NCBI RefSeq assembly: GCF_000819765.1
Contig: NZ_CDBT01000024.1
Location: 62,001-126,000, forward strand
Direction: 5' to 3'
Length of the DNA: 64,000 nt
Origin: Aeromonas bivalvium
GTDB lineage: Bacteria > Pseudomonadota > Gammaproteobacteria > Enterobacterales > Aeromonadaceae
How positions within the stretch are numbered: position 1 is the stretch's first letter; the number at the start of each line of letters is the position of its first letter. Shown here one piece after another: positions 55,362 to 64,000 of this stretch. The notes under the pieces were generated by a model. It was not told where the DNA came from. It saw only the letters and a list, made by a program, of their open reading frames with translations, and made no database searches. Both the position numbers and the translations under genes were made by a program.

Positions 55362-57716
55362 ATGAACCTAGAGCGTTCAGAACGCATCGAGATTCCCGTC
55401 CTGCCTCTTCGTGACGTGGTGGTGTATCCCCACATGGTCATTCCACTCTTCGTGGGGCGGGAAAAATCCATTCGCTGTCTTGAAGCGGCCATGGAGCAAG
55501 ACAAGAAAGTCCTGCTCATTGCCCAGAAGGATGCGTCAACCGATGAGCCAACCGTCGAGGAGATCTTCTCGGTCGGGACTGTGGCCAACATATTGCAGAT
55601 GCTCAAGCTGCCTGACGGCACCGTCAAGGTGCTGGTGGAAGGTGGCCAGCGTGCCCGCCTCGAGCGGATGATCGACGATCACGACTTCTTCGTGGGGGAG
55701 GCCGAGTACATCGCCTCTACCCCGATCGCGGAGCAGGATCAGGAGGTGCTGGTACGCTCCGCCATCGGTCAGTTCGAAGGTTACATCAAGCTCAACAAGA
55801 AGATCCCGCCCGAGGTGCTCACCTCGATCTCGGCGATCGATGACGCGGCGCGCCTGGCTGACACCATGGCGGCCCACATGCCGCTCAAGCTCGAAGACAA
55901 GCAGAAGGTGCTGGAAATCGCCTCCGTGTCCGAGCGCATCGAGTTTCTGATGGCCATGATGGAGTCGGAGATTGACCTGCTGCAGGTCGAGAAACGCATC
56001 CGCTCCCGGGTCAAGAAGCAGATGGAGAAGAGCCAGCGGGAGTATTACCTCAACGAGCAGATGAAGGCCATCCAGAAAGAGCTGGGTGAGCTGGAAGACT
56101 CGCCCGACGAGTTCGAGGCCCTCAGTCGCAAGATTGAAGAGGCCGGCATGCCCGCCGACGCCCATGACAAGGCTCAGGCCGAACTGGCCAAGCTCAAGAT
56201 GATGTCACCCATGTCGGCGGAAGCCACCGTGGTGCGCAGCTACGTCGACTGGATGGTGCAGGTGCCCTGGCGTGCCCGCTCCAAGGTCAAGAAAGACCTT
56301 GGCAAGGCGCAAGAGGTGCTGGACGCGGATCACTATGGCCTGGAGAAGGTCAAGGATCGCATCCTCGAGTATCTGGCGGTGCAGGCGCGGGTCAACAAGC
56401 TCAAGGGGCCCATCCTCTGCCTGGTCGGGCCTCCCGGGGTGGGCAAGACCTCGCTCGGCCAGTCCATCGCCAAGGCCACCGGCCGCAAGTATGTGCGTAT
56501 GGCGCTCGGCGGCGTGCGTGACGAGGCGGAGATCCGCGGTCACCGTCGCACCTACATCGGCTCCATGCCCGGCAAGCTCATCCAGAAGATGGCAAAAGTC
56601 GGGGTGAAGAACCCGCTGTTCCTGCTCGACGAGATCGACAAGATGAGCTCGGACATGCGTGGGGATCCCGCCTCCGCCTTGCTGGAAGTGCTGGATCCCG
56701 AGCAGAACAACAGCTTCAACGATCACTATCTGGAAGTGGATTATGACCTGTCGGACGTGATGTTCGTGGCCACCTCCAACTCCATGAACATCCCGGGTCC
56801 GCTGCTGGATCGGATGGAAGTGATCCGCCTGTCCGGCTACACCGAGGACGAGAAGCTCAACATTGCCAAGCAGCACCTGGTGGCCAAGCAGATCCAGCGC
56901 AACGGCCTGAAACCGGCGGAGATCATCATCGAGGACTCTGCCCTGGTTGGCGTCATCCGTTACTACACCCGGGAAGCCGGGGTGCGTAGCCTGGAGCGCG
57001 AGATCTCCAAGATCTGCCGCAAGGCGGTGAAGAAGATCCTGCTGGACAAGAGCATCAAGCAGGTGCTGGTCAACGGTGACAACCTCAAGGAATTCCTGGG
57101 GGTACAGCGCTTCGATTACGGCAAGGCCACTGACCAGAACCAGATAGGTCAGGTGTGTGGTCTGGCATGGACCGAGGTGGGGGGCGATCTGCTCACCATC
57201 GAGACCACCAACGTGCCGGGCAAGGGCAAGCTCACTTACACCGGCTCCCTCGGCGACGTGATGCAGGAGTCCATCCAGGCTGCCATGACGGTGGTGCGGG
57301 CCCGGGCCGAGAAGCTGCGCATCAACGGCGACTTCTACGAGAAGCGCGACATCCACGTGCACGTACCGGAAGGGGCGACCCCGAAAGACGGTCCGAGTGC
57401 CGGTATCGCCATGTGCACCGCCCTGGTCTCCAGCCTCACCGGCAACCCGGTGCGTGCCGACGTGGCCATGACGGGGGAGATCACCCTGCGCGGTGAAGTG
57501 CTGCCCATCGGCGGACTCAAAGAGAAGCTGCTGGCGGCCCATCGCGGTGGCATCAAGCGGGTGCTGATCCCGAAAGAGAACGAACGCGATCTCGAGGAGA
57601 TCCCGGCCAACGTCAAACAAGACCTTGAAATCTATCCGGTTCGCTGGATTGACGAGGTCCTGGAGCTGGCGTTGCAGGAGAATCCACAGGGTTTCGAACG
57701 CGTTTCTGTCGTATAA
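55362..57716 (+). CDS. lon: Lon, ATP-dependent protease
   Basis: A 784-residue protease, the same length as E. coli Lon. The N-terminal substrate domain begins [20 protein letters not shown]. The AAA+ module has Walker [12 protein letters not shown] and FLLDEIDKM. The C-terminal protease domain has the catalytic Ser in [11 protein letters not shown] and Lys in [14 protein letters not shown]. It degrades misfolded and regulatory proteins in the cytoplasm. It has its own heat-shock promoter. Confidence 0.98.
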   Translation: MNLERSERIEIPVLPLRDVVVYPHMVIPLFVGREKSIRCLEAAMEQDKKVLLIAQKDASTDEPTVEEIFSVGTVANILQMLKLPDGTVKVLVEGGQRARLERMIDDHDFFVGEAEYIASTPIAEQDQEVLVRSAIGQFEGYIKLNKKIPPEVLTSISAIDDAARLADTMAAHMPLKLEDKQKVLEIASVSERIEFLMAMMESEIDLLQVEKRIRSRVKKQMEKSQREYYLNEQMKAIQKELGELEDSPDEFEALSRKIEEAGMPADAHDKAQAELAKLKMMSPMSAEATVVRSYVDWMVQVPWRARSKVKKDLGKAQEVLDADHYGLEKVKDRILEYLAVQARVNKLKGPILCLVGPPGVGKTSLGQSIAKATGRKYVRMALGGVRDEAEIRGHRRTYIGSMPGKLIQKMAKVGVKNPLFLLDEIDKMSSDMRGDPASALLEVLDPEQNNSFNDHYLEVDYDLSDVMFVATSNSMNIPGPLLDRMEVIRLSGYTEDEKLNIAKQHLVAKQIQRNGLKPAEIIIEDSALVGVIRYYTREAGVRSLEREISKICRKAVKKILLDKSIKQVLVNGDNLKEFLGVQRFDYGKATDQNQIGQVCGLAWTEVGGDLLTIETTNVPGKGKLTYTGSLGDVMQESIQAAMTVVRARAEKLRINGDFYEKRDIHVHVPEGATPKDGPSAGIAMCTALVSSLTGNPVRADVAMTGEITLRGEVLPIGGLKEKLLAAHRGGIKRVLIPKENERDLEEIPANVKQDLEIYPVRWIDEVLELALQENPQGFERVSVV

Positions 57717-57750
57717 AAGTTGATGCGCCGCAAACTTGGCGCACATGGCC

Positions 57751-57799
57751 GGGGGTTAAGGCTTGCAAGCGCCGGATAACGGCAGTAGCCTTGACCCCC
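57751..57799 (+). terminator. Long hairpin after lon
   Basis: GGGGGTTAAGGCT (57751-57763) pairs with AGCCTTGACCCCC (57787-57799) with one G-T pair across a 23-nt loop. A smaller stem TGCGCC/GGCGCA precedes it (about 57724-57743). They probably form the lon transcript end; there is no T run. Confidence 0.5.
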
Positions 57800-57861
57800 G
57801 TTCCGGTACTCATGATCGGTCGCAATGCGTGATGTGGCGCGGGTTTGCGCCATATTGTCAC

Positions 57862-57890
57862 TTGCAACTGACCAGGAGGCTTGTTATAAA
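57862..57890 (+). promoter_or_regulatory. hupB promoter
   Basis: TTGCAA (57862-57867) and TATAAA (57885-57890) with 17-bp spacing, 67 bp before hupB. A GGAGG/CCTCC dyad overlaps the -10. Confidence 0.75.
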
Positions 57891-57956
57891 ACCTCCACTT
57901 GTTGTGGCCAGGGAAATCAGCGCCGCAGCGATGTTCGATAAAAGGGGAATATAAGA

Positions 57957-58229
57957 GTGAATAAATCTCAACTGATTGACAAAATTGCAGACGGCGCCGA
58001 TATCTCCAAAGCCGCCGCTGGCCGTGCGCTGGATGCTTTCATTGATGCAGTGGGTGAGGCCCTGAAAGAGGGTGACCAGGTTGCTCTGGTTGGTTTCGGT
58101 ACCTTCGCCGTTCGTGAGCGCGCCGCTCGTTCCGGCCGCAACCCGCAAACTGGTGCGACCATCGAGATCGCCGCAGGCAAAGTGCCTGCCTTCAAGGCCG
58201 GCAAGGCTCTGAAAGACGCTGTCAACTGA
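57957..58229 (+). CDS. hupB: HU-beta, nucleoid-associated DNA-binding protein
   Basis: A 90-residue HU protein that bends and compacts DNA. The body [20 protein letters not shown] and the DNA-binding arm [16 protein letters not shown] are classic. The start codon is GTG, with AGGGGAA upstream. Location after lon and before ppiD identifies it as HU-beta. A terminator follows. Confidence 0.97.
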   Translation: MNKSQLIDKIADGADISKAAAGRALDAFIDAVGEALKEGDQVALVGFGTFAVRERAARSGRNPQTGATIEIAAGKVPAFKAGKALKDAVN

Positions 58230-58309
58230 GCCGGTTGCTGATCCTGTCGGCTCCGTCCTTGGTCGCAGACCAGACAAAGTGAGAGGGCTCTCCCTCATAC
58301 TGATTGACC

Positions 58310-58338
58310 AAGGCGCATCGCAATCGGTGCGCCTTTTC
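58310..58338 (+). terminator. Intrinsic terminator after hupB
   Basis: AAGGCGCA (58310-58317) pairs with TGCGCCTT (58328-58335) around a 10-nt loop, followed by TTC. It lies about 80 nt after the hupB stop and before ppiD. Confidence 0.8.
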
Positions 58339-58378
58339 ATTATTCATGCCCATCGAGTACGGGAGCATAAGTACACAC

Positions 58379-60292
58379 ATGATGTTGGATAAACTACGGG
58401 AAGGGGCGCAGGGCACGGTAGCCAAGGTAATACTGGGGCTTATCATCCTCTCCTTCGCCTTGGCCGGGGTAGGCAGCTACCTCAATGGCCCGGCTCGCAG
58501 CGCCCCCGCCACCGTCAATGGCATTGATATCAGCCAGCAAGCGCTGGAAAACGCCTATCGCAACGAGCGTGCCCGCATGGAATCCCAGATGGGGGACGCC
58601 TTCAACCAGCTGGCCGCCAACCCGGATTACATGAAGCAGTTCCGTCGCTCCGTGCTCGACCGACTGATCGATCAGGCTCTGGTCGATGGCAAGGCCCGGG
58701 ATCTGGGTCTGCGAGTCAGTGACGAGCAGATCAAGCAGGCCATCGTCGCCATGCCGGAGTTTGCCGAGAACGGCAAGTTCAACAATGACCGCTACCTGCA
58801 GCTCATTCGCCGTGCCAACATGACCCCGGAGATGTTCCGCGACTCCCTGCGCCAGGACATGGTGCGCCAGCAGCTGGTTGGCGCCCTGCTCGGCACCGAG
58901 TTCGCCCTCAAGGGTGAGGCGGAGCAGCTGGACAAGCTCTACAACCAGACCCGGGATCTGCGCCTGGTGCGTCTGGCCGCCGATCGCTACCAGGGCGAGG
59001 TCAAGGTGAGTGATGAAGAGGTGGAGCAGTTCTACAAGAGCAATGCCCCTCGCTTCATGAACGACGAGAAGGTCAAGGTCGATTACCTGCTGCTCGATGC
59101 CGCCACCATGGGCAAAGAGATCAAGGTGACCGAGCAGGAGGCCCGTGATTACTACGATCAGCACCAGGACCTGTTCCAGCGTGCCGAGCGTCGCCAGGTG
59201 GCTCACATCCTGATCCCCTTTGACAAGGATGAAAAGGCCGCCGAGCAGAAAGCCGCCGGCTTGCTGACCGAACTCAAGGGCGGCGCCGATTTCGCGGCGC
59301 TGGCCAAGGCCAACTCCTCCGACACCTTCTCCGCCAAGAAGGGCGGCGAGCTGGACTGGTTCGAGAAGGGGGTCATGGATCCTGCCTTCGAGCAGGCCGC
59401 CTTCGCCCTGAAGCAGACAGGGGATCTCTCCAACCTGGTGAAGAGCCCGTTCGGCTTTCACATCATCAAGCTGATCGGGGTCGAGGCCGCCAAGGCCAAG
59501 CCGTTCAGCGACGTGATGAGCGACACCATCGCCCGTCTGCAGGCAGACAAGGCCAAGGAGCAGTTCTTCAACCTGCAGCAGACCATGGCTGACACCAGCT
59601 TCGAGAACCCGGACTCCCTGGACATGACAGCGGATGCCCTTGGCCTCAAGGTGCAATCCGTCGACTACTTCAGCCAGGGCGATGCGCCGGCGCCGCTCAA
59701 CGATGGCAAGGTGCTCAGCGCCGCCTTCTCCGAGCAGCTGCGCGACGAGAACACCAACTCGGACGTGATCGAGCTGGGTGACGGCAAGGCGCTGGTGCTC
59801 CATGTGACCGGCTATCAGCCCAAGGCGGTCAAACCGCTGGCCGAGGTGAAGGCGCAGGTCGTTGCCGCCATCACCCACGACAAGGCGAGCGAGATTGCCC
59901 GTGGCAAGGCTCAGGGTCTGGTCGAGCAGATCAAGGCCGGGGATGACATTCGCGCCGAACTGGCTGCACTGGGTCTCGAGATAGAGACCCATCAAGGGGT
60001 GGCCCGTTTTGCCCAGGACCTGGATCAGTCCCTGCTGGCCGATGCCTTCCGTCTGCCCCATCCGGTCGATGGCAAGCCGAGCGTGGATCTGGTGACCGAA
60101 GCCAATGGTGACAGGGTCATCGTCGCCCTGGACAAGGTCAATGTGCCCAAGGAGGCGTCTCAGATGCTGACCATGCTGCAAGGGCAGCTGGGTCAGGGCA
60201 AGGCCCAGGCAAGCTATCAGTCCCTGGTCGAGGCGCTGCGCAAGTCCGCCAAGATCGAGTACTTCGCCGATGCCGAGGCCACGGTGGAGTGA
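58379..60292 (+). CDS. ppiD: PpiD, periplasmic folding chaperone
   Basis: A 637-residue membrane-anchored SurA/PpiD-type chaperone that meets proteins leaving the Sec channel. One N-terminal helix (about residues 13-36) anchors it. SurA_N-like helices follow, then a parvulin domain at about 270-363 (QVAHILIPFDKDEKAA, GGELDWFEKGVM, SPFGFHIIKLI). The ATG at 58379 (MMLDKLREG) gives the family length; longer frames include the hupB terminator. A terminator follows the stop. Confidence 0.95.
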   Translation: MMLDKLREGAQGTVAKVILGLIILSFALAGVGSYLNGPARSAPATVNGIDISQQALENAYRNERARMESQMGDAFNQLAANPDYMKQFRRSVLDRLIDQALVDGKARDLGLRVSDEQIKQAIVAMPEFAENGKFNNDRYLQLIRRANMTPEMFRDSLRQDMVRQQLVGALLGTEFALKGEAEQLDKLYNQTRDLRLVRLAADRYQGEVKVSDEEVEQFYKSNAPRFMNDEKVKVDYLLLDAATMGKEIKVTEQEARDYYDQHQDLFQRAERRQVAHILIPFDKDEKAAEQKAAGLLTELKGGADFAALAKANSSDTFSAKKGGELDWFEKGVMDPAFEQAAFALKQTGDLSNLVKSPFGFHIIKLIGVEAAKAKPFSDVMSDTIARLQADKAKEQFFNLQQTMADTSFENPDSLDMTADALGLKVQSVDYFSQGDAPAPLNDGKVLSAAFSEQLRDENTNSDVIELGDGKALVLHVTGYQPKAVKPLAEVKAQVVAAITHDKASEIARGKAQGLVEQIKAGDDIRAELAALGLEIETHQGVARFAQDLDQSLLADAFRLPHPVDGKPSVDLVTEANGDRVIVALDKVNVPKEASQMLTMLQGQLGQGKAQASYQSLVEALRKSAKIEYFADAEATVE

Positions 60293-60314
60293 CAGTCTCC
60301 CGGCAGTGAATGAC

Positions 60315-60340
60315 AAGGGCCCGCAATCGCGGGCCCTTTC
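60315..60340 (+). terminator. Intrinsic terminator after ppiD
   Basis: A 10-bp stem AAGGGCCCGC / GCGGGCCCTT with a 4-nt loop AATC, 22 nt after the ppiD stop, followed by TCTC. Confidence 0.85.
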
Positions 60341-60367
60341 TCATGGTGCTGGCGCACAGAAATAAAA

Positions 60368-60398
60368 AGAGGAGGCTGGCATGGCGCCAGCCTCCTCT
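60368..60398 (-). terminator. Intrinsic terminator after cdd
   Basis: A perfect 13-bp stem AGAGGAGGCTGGC (60368-60380) with its complement (60386-60398), loop ATGGC. Read on the minus strand it is followed by TTTTATT, so it ends cdd transcription. Together with 60315-60340 it insulates the two converging genes. Confidence 0.9.
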
Positions 60399-60422
60399 CT
60401 TGTCTCATGGGCAAGGCATGGG

Positions 60423-61301
60423 CTAGATGGCCAGGTATTCCAGCGCGACCCCACCCAGGGCCTTGAGCACGGATCTGGCCGCATCCTGCTGGCTGATCTG
60501 GCCCTTGGCGCTCTCAACCAGTACGGCTCGGCGCAACTGGCCGAGATCGGCACCATTGAGCACGGCGTGGGCACAGGCCATCTGCATGGGGGGCAGACTC
60601 GGGTTGAAGGCGGCGTTTTCGGCATAGCGGCCGCAGAAGGTACGGCCGTCGGCAAACGCCAGGGCCACGGCGGCATAGCCCTGGCTGTAGGGGGCATAGC
60701 TCTGGCGCGCGGCGGCCAGGGCGGCGCACACCAGGGGATCCTCACTGGTGAAGGGCAGATCATGGTGCTGCGGGCTCATCAGGGCATCTGTGATGTCGAG
60801 ATCTGCCGGGCCGAACGAGTGGGGCAGGAAGGCCTGCAAGGTGCTGATGTCGTCCGGCAGTGAGACCTTGAGCACCTTGGCGGTGCTCAGCTCGTTCATG
60901 AACTGACGGCAATGGCCGCAGGGGGTGTAGTTGACGGTGATCTCGCTGATCCCCGTCTCCCCGCCGAGCCAGGCGTTGGAGATGGCGGATTGCTCGGCAT
61001 GGACCGAGTGGAACAGGCCTTGACCGGCGAATTCCATGTTGGCGCCCAGATACCAGCGACCGCTGAGTCCACAGGCGATGGCGCCGACGAAGAAGCGAGA
61101 GATGGGGGCGACCGAACAGGCAGCGGCCAGGGGCAGCAGGGCGAGGCGCAGCTCACGCTCGCCAAGCCGGGTCGCGTCCATCAGTTGCTGGATCTGTTCC
61201 GGGCTGAAGCTGGCGGAAAAGTCGTCGCCGAGCATGGGGGCCACGGCGGCGCTCAGGTCCGCGGGCAGGCTGTCGAGTGTCTTGGCAAAGCGGGGATGCA
61301 T
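60423..61301 (-). CDS. cdd: Cytidine deaminase
   Basis: A 292-residue enzyme of the long enterobacterial type (294 in E. coli), deaminating cytidine and deoxycytidine. The active site has HAEQSAI (zinc His and catalytic Glu) and TPCGHCRQF (zinc cysteines). A degenerate second deaminase domain forms the C-terminal half. The promoter carries a consensus CRP site at -41.5. lrgB lies 193 bp upstream on the same strand, as in E. coli yohJ-yohK-cdd. Confidence 0.97.
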   Translation of the reverse strand: MHPRFAKTLDSLPADLSAAVAPMLGDDFSASFSPEQIQQLMDATRLGERELRLALLPLAAACSVAPISRFFVGAIACGLSGRWYLGANMEFAGQGLFHSVHAEQSAISNAWLGGETGISEITVNYTPCGHCRQFMNELSTAKVLKVSLPDDISTLQAFLPHSFGPADLDITDALMSPQHHDLPFTSEDPLVCAALAAARQSYAPYSQGYAAVALAFADGRTFCGRYAENAAFNPSLPPMQMACAHAVLNGADLGQLRRAVLVESAKGQISQQDAARSVLKALGGVALEYLAI

Positions 61302-61332
61302 CTATCTGTCCTCATGGGCCAATTGGGAGGAC

Positions 61333-61375
61333 ATTGTAGGGAGTGACTCAGCCGATTTGTGTGAACTGGCTCACA
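61333..61375 (-). promoter_or_regulatory. cdd promoter with class II CRP site
   Basis: TGTGAACTGGCTCACA (61360-61375) matches both CRP half sites TGTGA-N6-TCACA exactly. On the minus strand the -10 TACAAT occupies 61338-61333. A start site seven bases downstream (about 61326) puts the CRP centre at -41.5 and leaves a 25-nt leader. CRP/CytR control of cdd is known in E. coli. Confidence 0.85.
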
Positions 61376-61494
61376 GCCTGACTGCGCTGTGCCGGCCGCT
61401 CCCGCAGGGAAACGTTTGCCTTCTCCGGCCCCGCTCTGGAGTCGGACAGGGGGCGACGCCATGGGGGCGCAGGGCAGGGGATGGCGCCAGGGGT

Positions 61495-62181
61495 TCAGGG
61501 GATCAACCAGTGATAGAGGGCGAACAGCGGCGGCGCCACGGCGGCGGTGAGTATGCCGCACATCACCATGGCCAGCGATGCGAAGGCACCCTGGCTTATC
61601 CCCCGCTCGGCGGAGGCGGCGGTACCGATGGCATGGGCGCAGGCCCCCATGGCGAGTCCCTGGGCCTCGGGGTCCGTCACCCGCAGCAACCTGAGCAGGG
61701 GGTAGCCAATCAGGGCGCCCGTGATGCCCACCACCACCACCACGGCTGCCGCGATGGCAGGGATGCCGCCGATGGACTGGCTGACGCTCATGGCCAGCGG
61801 CGTGGTGATGGACTTGGTGGAAAGAGAGGCCAGCAGGGCGGGATCCGCCCCCAGCCAGTGGCCAATCCCCAAGGTGGTGCAGACCGAGATCAGCACGGAG
61901 GCCAGGGTGCAGATCAGTATGGGCTTGAGCCTGGCCTGGATCTGGCGAGCCTGCTGGTAGAGGGGCAGGGCCAGGGCCACGACGGCGGGCTCGAGCAACG
62001 CCGTGATGGGGCGAGTGCCGCTCTCATACTCTGCCAGGGGCAGATCCAGCCAGAGCAGCAGGCCGATGATCACGGCGGTGGGCACCAGCACAGGGTTGAT
62101 GATGGGCCAGGGCAGCTTGCGATAGAGAGCCCGGGTCAGGAAATAGAGCGCCAGGGTGAGGGGCAGGGCCAGCCAGATCAT
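61495..62181 (-). CDS. yohK: LrgB/YohK family membrane protein
   Basis: A 228-residue polytopic protein of the LrgB/CidB family with about seven hydrophobic helices and the conserved stretches SLSTKSITTPLAM and GACAHAIGTA. The family is linked to holin-like control and metabolite export; the exact role in Gram-negatives is open. ATG 62181 overlaps the lrgA stop (ATGA), so the two are coupled. The longer in-frame extension lies inside lrgA. Confidence 0.93.
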   Translation of the reverse strand: MIWLALPLTLALYFLTRALYRKLPWPIINPVLVPTAVIIGLLLWLDLPLAEYESGTRPITALLEPAVVALALPLYQQARQIQARLKPILICTLASVLISVCTTLGIGHWLGADPALLASLSTKSITTPLAMSVSQSIGGIPAIAAAVVVVVGITGALIGYPLLRLLRVTDPEAQGLAMGACAHAIGTAASAERGISQGAFASLAMVMCGILTAAVAPPLFALYHWLIP

Positions 62182-62603
62182 GGTTTCATCTCCCGGTTCA
62201 TGCGCTGATAGAGACGGCCGACCACGGCCAGGATCAGCACTATGCCGACGACGACGCACAGCAGGACGATCTCGATGGATTGACGCAGGGGCTCGAGCCA
62301 GGCCACCAGGCCGACGGCCACGGGCACGAACAAGACTCCCATGTGGCGCAGCAGCAGGCCGGCGCCCTGCTCGACCCAGTGCAGCTTGACGAGCTGAAGG
62401 GAGAGCAGCACGAACAGGATGAGTAGGCCGAGGATGCTGCCGGGGAAAGCGAAGGGCAGCAGGGCCGCGACAGCCTTGCCTACCAGCAGACAGGCGAGGA
62501 TGACCATGAAGTCGCGAAGGTAGATCAAGGTGCGTTGAACCAGCACAAGAGCCTCGTTGAATAGCTGTGAGCGGGTTCGCAGTTTATCAGAGTGGCGGGG
62601 CAA
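62178..62603 (-). CDS. yohJ: LrgA/YohJ holin-like membrane protein
   Basis: A 141-residue LrgA/CidA-family protein with four hydrophobic helices and the family segment FPGSILGLLILFVLLSLQL followed by FVPVAVGL. E. coli YohJ is similar throughout. The ATG at 62603 gives a basic N-terminal tail; a later start is possible. It forms an operon with lrgB (yohK) and probably cdd, and is divergent from the alpha-galactosidase gene 73 bp away. Confidence 0.92.
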   Translation of the reverse strand: MPRHSDKLRTRSQLFNEALVLVQRTLIYLRDFMVILACLLVGKAVAALLPFAFPGSILGLLILFVLLSLQLVKLHWVEQGAGLLLRHMGVLFVPVAVGLVAWLEPLRQSIEIVLLCVVVGIVLILAVVGRLYQRMNREMKP

Positions 62604-62676
62604 CAGGACAGGGCCAACTGGCCCGCAGGGGATACAATGGCCCCGGCATCATCCCCATTCACCAGAAGGAGTTCCC

Positions 62677-64000
62677 ATGTCCTCCCCCTCTCTCCTGGCC
62701 AGGTTGCGCCAGCTGCCCGCCGATCCCGCCCTGCCTCCCCAGCTGCTGCAAACCCGTCAGTGGGATGGCCCCCTGTGCCGGGTGAGGCTGGACAACACAG
62801 GGTCCGGCCCCGAGGCTGTGCGCCACTGGCGGCTGTTTGAGGGGGATCTCGGTCTTGCCCCCGACGCGGCCATCTACGGAGAGGGGTTCCAGATGCTGGC
62901 CCAGACCATGGGTAGCTGGCAGGCCCCCGAGCCGGTGGGCCGTTGCCCCGACGCCGGCGTCTATCGCATCACGGAGGACGACGGTTATCACACGGTGCAC
63001 AACCTGCTGCTGGTGGCCTGCGAGGGGGGCTGGCTGCTGCTGGCGTTCGCAAGCTGCCAGCGCTTTGGCGGCGAATTTCGTCTCTATCCGGACGGGCGCC
63101 TCGAGATAGTAATGAACGCCGAAGGGCGCCCCCTGGCACCGGGAGAGCACTGGCAGAGCGAGGCGCTGATCTGCCTGGAGGGACCGGACAGGGAGGCCCT
63201 GCTGGGGTCGCTGGCGGATCACATTGAGGCCGAACACCCTTCGCTGGTGGCGGCCGTGGCCGCGCGCCCGAGTGGCTGGTGCTCCTGGTATCACTACTAT
63301 GCGAACGTGAGCGCCGCCGACATTCGCGAAAACCTGGCGGTGCGGGCGATGCGTTTCCCGGCCCTGCGCTACGTGCAGATAGATGACGGCTATCAGGCGA
63401 AAATGGGGGACTGGCTCACCCCTTCACCCAGGTTCGAGCAGGGGGTGGCAACCCTGGCCGGGGAGATCCGCGCCGCTGGCTGCGAGCCCGCGCTCTGGGT
63501 CGCCCCCTTTATTGCCGAGCCCGGCTCCCAGGTGTTCCAGGAGCACCCGGACTGGTTCGTGAAAGGGGAGGATGGCCTGCCGCTTCCCTCGGAGCGGGTC
63601 ACCTACGGCGGCTGGCGCTGCACCCCCTGGGATGTGCTGGACGGCACCCATCCCGAGGTGCAGTCCCACCTCGAGCAGGTGTTTCGCACCCTGCGCGAGC
63701 AGTGGGGCATCCACTACTTCAAGCTGGATGCCAACTTCTGGGGCGCCATCCACGGCGGCCGCTTCCACGACCCCGTCGCCACCCGGGTCGAGGCCTATAG
63801 ACGCGGCATGGCCGCCATCCTGCGCGGGGCGGGGGCGGGCGCCTTCCTGCTCGGATGCAACGCCCCCATCTGGCCTAGCCTTGGCCTGGTGCACGGCATG
63901 CGGGTGAGCGATGACGTGGAACGCCAGGGCCGGCGTTTTCGCCAGATAGCGCGGGAAGCCTTCTGCCGCGCCTGGCAAAACGACCGGCTCTGGGCGCTGG
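62677..64000 (+). CDS. Alpha-galactosidase, glycoside hydrolase family 36 (5' part)
   Basis: The first 441 codons of a gene running off the window. After an N-terminal beta domain, the barrel shows RPSGWCSWYHYYANV, YVQIDDGYQ and the nucleophile segment YFKLDANFWG. The likely acid/base Asp lies in GMRVSDDVE. These are family 36/melibiase signatures, so hydrolysis of alpha-galactosides is predicted. ATG 62677 has AAGGAG seven bases upstream. No signal peptide is seen, so it is probably cytoplasmic. Confidence 0.88.
   Translation, partial: MSSPSLLARLRQLPADPALPPQLLQTRQWDGPLCRVRLDNTGSGPEAVRHWRLFEGDLGLAPDAAIYGEGFQMLAQTMGSWQAPEPVGRCPDAGVYRITEDDGYHTVHNLLLVACEGGWLLLAFASCQRFGGEFRLYPDGRLEIVMNAEGRPLAPGEHWQSEALICLEGPDREALLGSLADHIEAEHPSLVAAVAARPSGWCSWYHYYANVSAADIRENLAVRAMRFPALRYVQIDDGYQAKMGDWLTPSPRFEQGVATLAGEIRAAGCEPALWVAPFIAEPGSQVFQEHPDWFVKGEDGLPLPSERVTYGGWRCTPWDVLDGTHPEVQSHLEQVFRTLREQWGIHYFKLDANFWGAIHGGRFHDPVATRVEAYRRGMAAILRGAGAGAFLLGCNAPIWPSLGLVHGMRVSDDVERQGRRFRQIAREAFCRAWQNDRLWAL

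Overview
The window is GC-rich chromosomal DNA from a gammaproteobacterium, most probably Aeromonas (A. hydrophila group). This is inferred from gene content and order: a Vibrio/Aeromonas-type type VI secretion (T6SS) block clpV-vasH-vasI-vasJ-vasK-vasL, an nrf ammonifying nitrite reductase operon, mfd next to a PilZ gene and lolCDE, and tig-clpP-clpX-lon-hupB-ppiD. No rRNA, tRNA, CRISPR array or complete insertion sequence was recognised.

Region 1 (1-18.9 kb) is the end of a T6SS locus. It holds the 3' part of clpV, the sigma54 activator vasH, vasI, tssA (vasJ), tssM (vasK) and vasL. These are followed by an effector-delivery module: PAAR tip, VgrG spike, DUF4123 chaperone and a 1056-residue VasX/TseC-like membrane effector. 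Behind the effector lies a mosaic: immunity gene 1, a collinear copy of the effector's last ~163 codons disabled by a 1-nt loss in a T run, a second divergent immunity gene, and a smaller effector remnant joined to an unrelated gene end. This looks like a scrapyard of replaced toxin-immunity pairs and is the most interesting part of the window.

Region 2 (19.2-24.7 kb, minus strand) is a ytfQRT-yjfF galactofuranose-type ABC importer, with a perfect 15-bp hairpin between the binding-protein gene and the ATPase gene, then a Nudix hydrolase.

Region 3 (24.8-32.7 kb, minus strand) is nrfABCD - structured 306-nt gap - nrfE - dsbE-like - fused nrfF/nrfG. It covers the pentahaem nitrite reductase, its electron-transfer chain and the dedicated haem lyase that attaches haem to the CXXCK site of NrfA. 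The 5' end of nrfD is duplicated in tandem as a short leader ORF.

Region 4 (33.1-42.5 kb) is mixed: an MltF-like lytic transglycosylase, a short-chain dehydrogenase divergent from a LysR regulator, a MASE1-GGDEF diguanylate cyclase, an AraC regulator divergent from a lipoprotein family-3 glycosidase, and nfo (endonuclease IV).

Region 5 (42.5-64 kb) is mostly core genome: mfd, a PilZ gene, lolCDE, yfbR, yccF, tig-clpP-clpX-lon-hupB-ppiD with readable promoters (a sigma32-like one before lon), cdd with a consensus CRP site at -41.5, lrgAB (yohJK), and the 5' part of a family-36 alpha-galactosidase that runs off the end.
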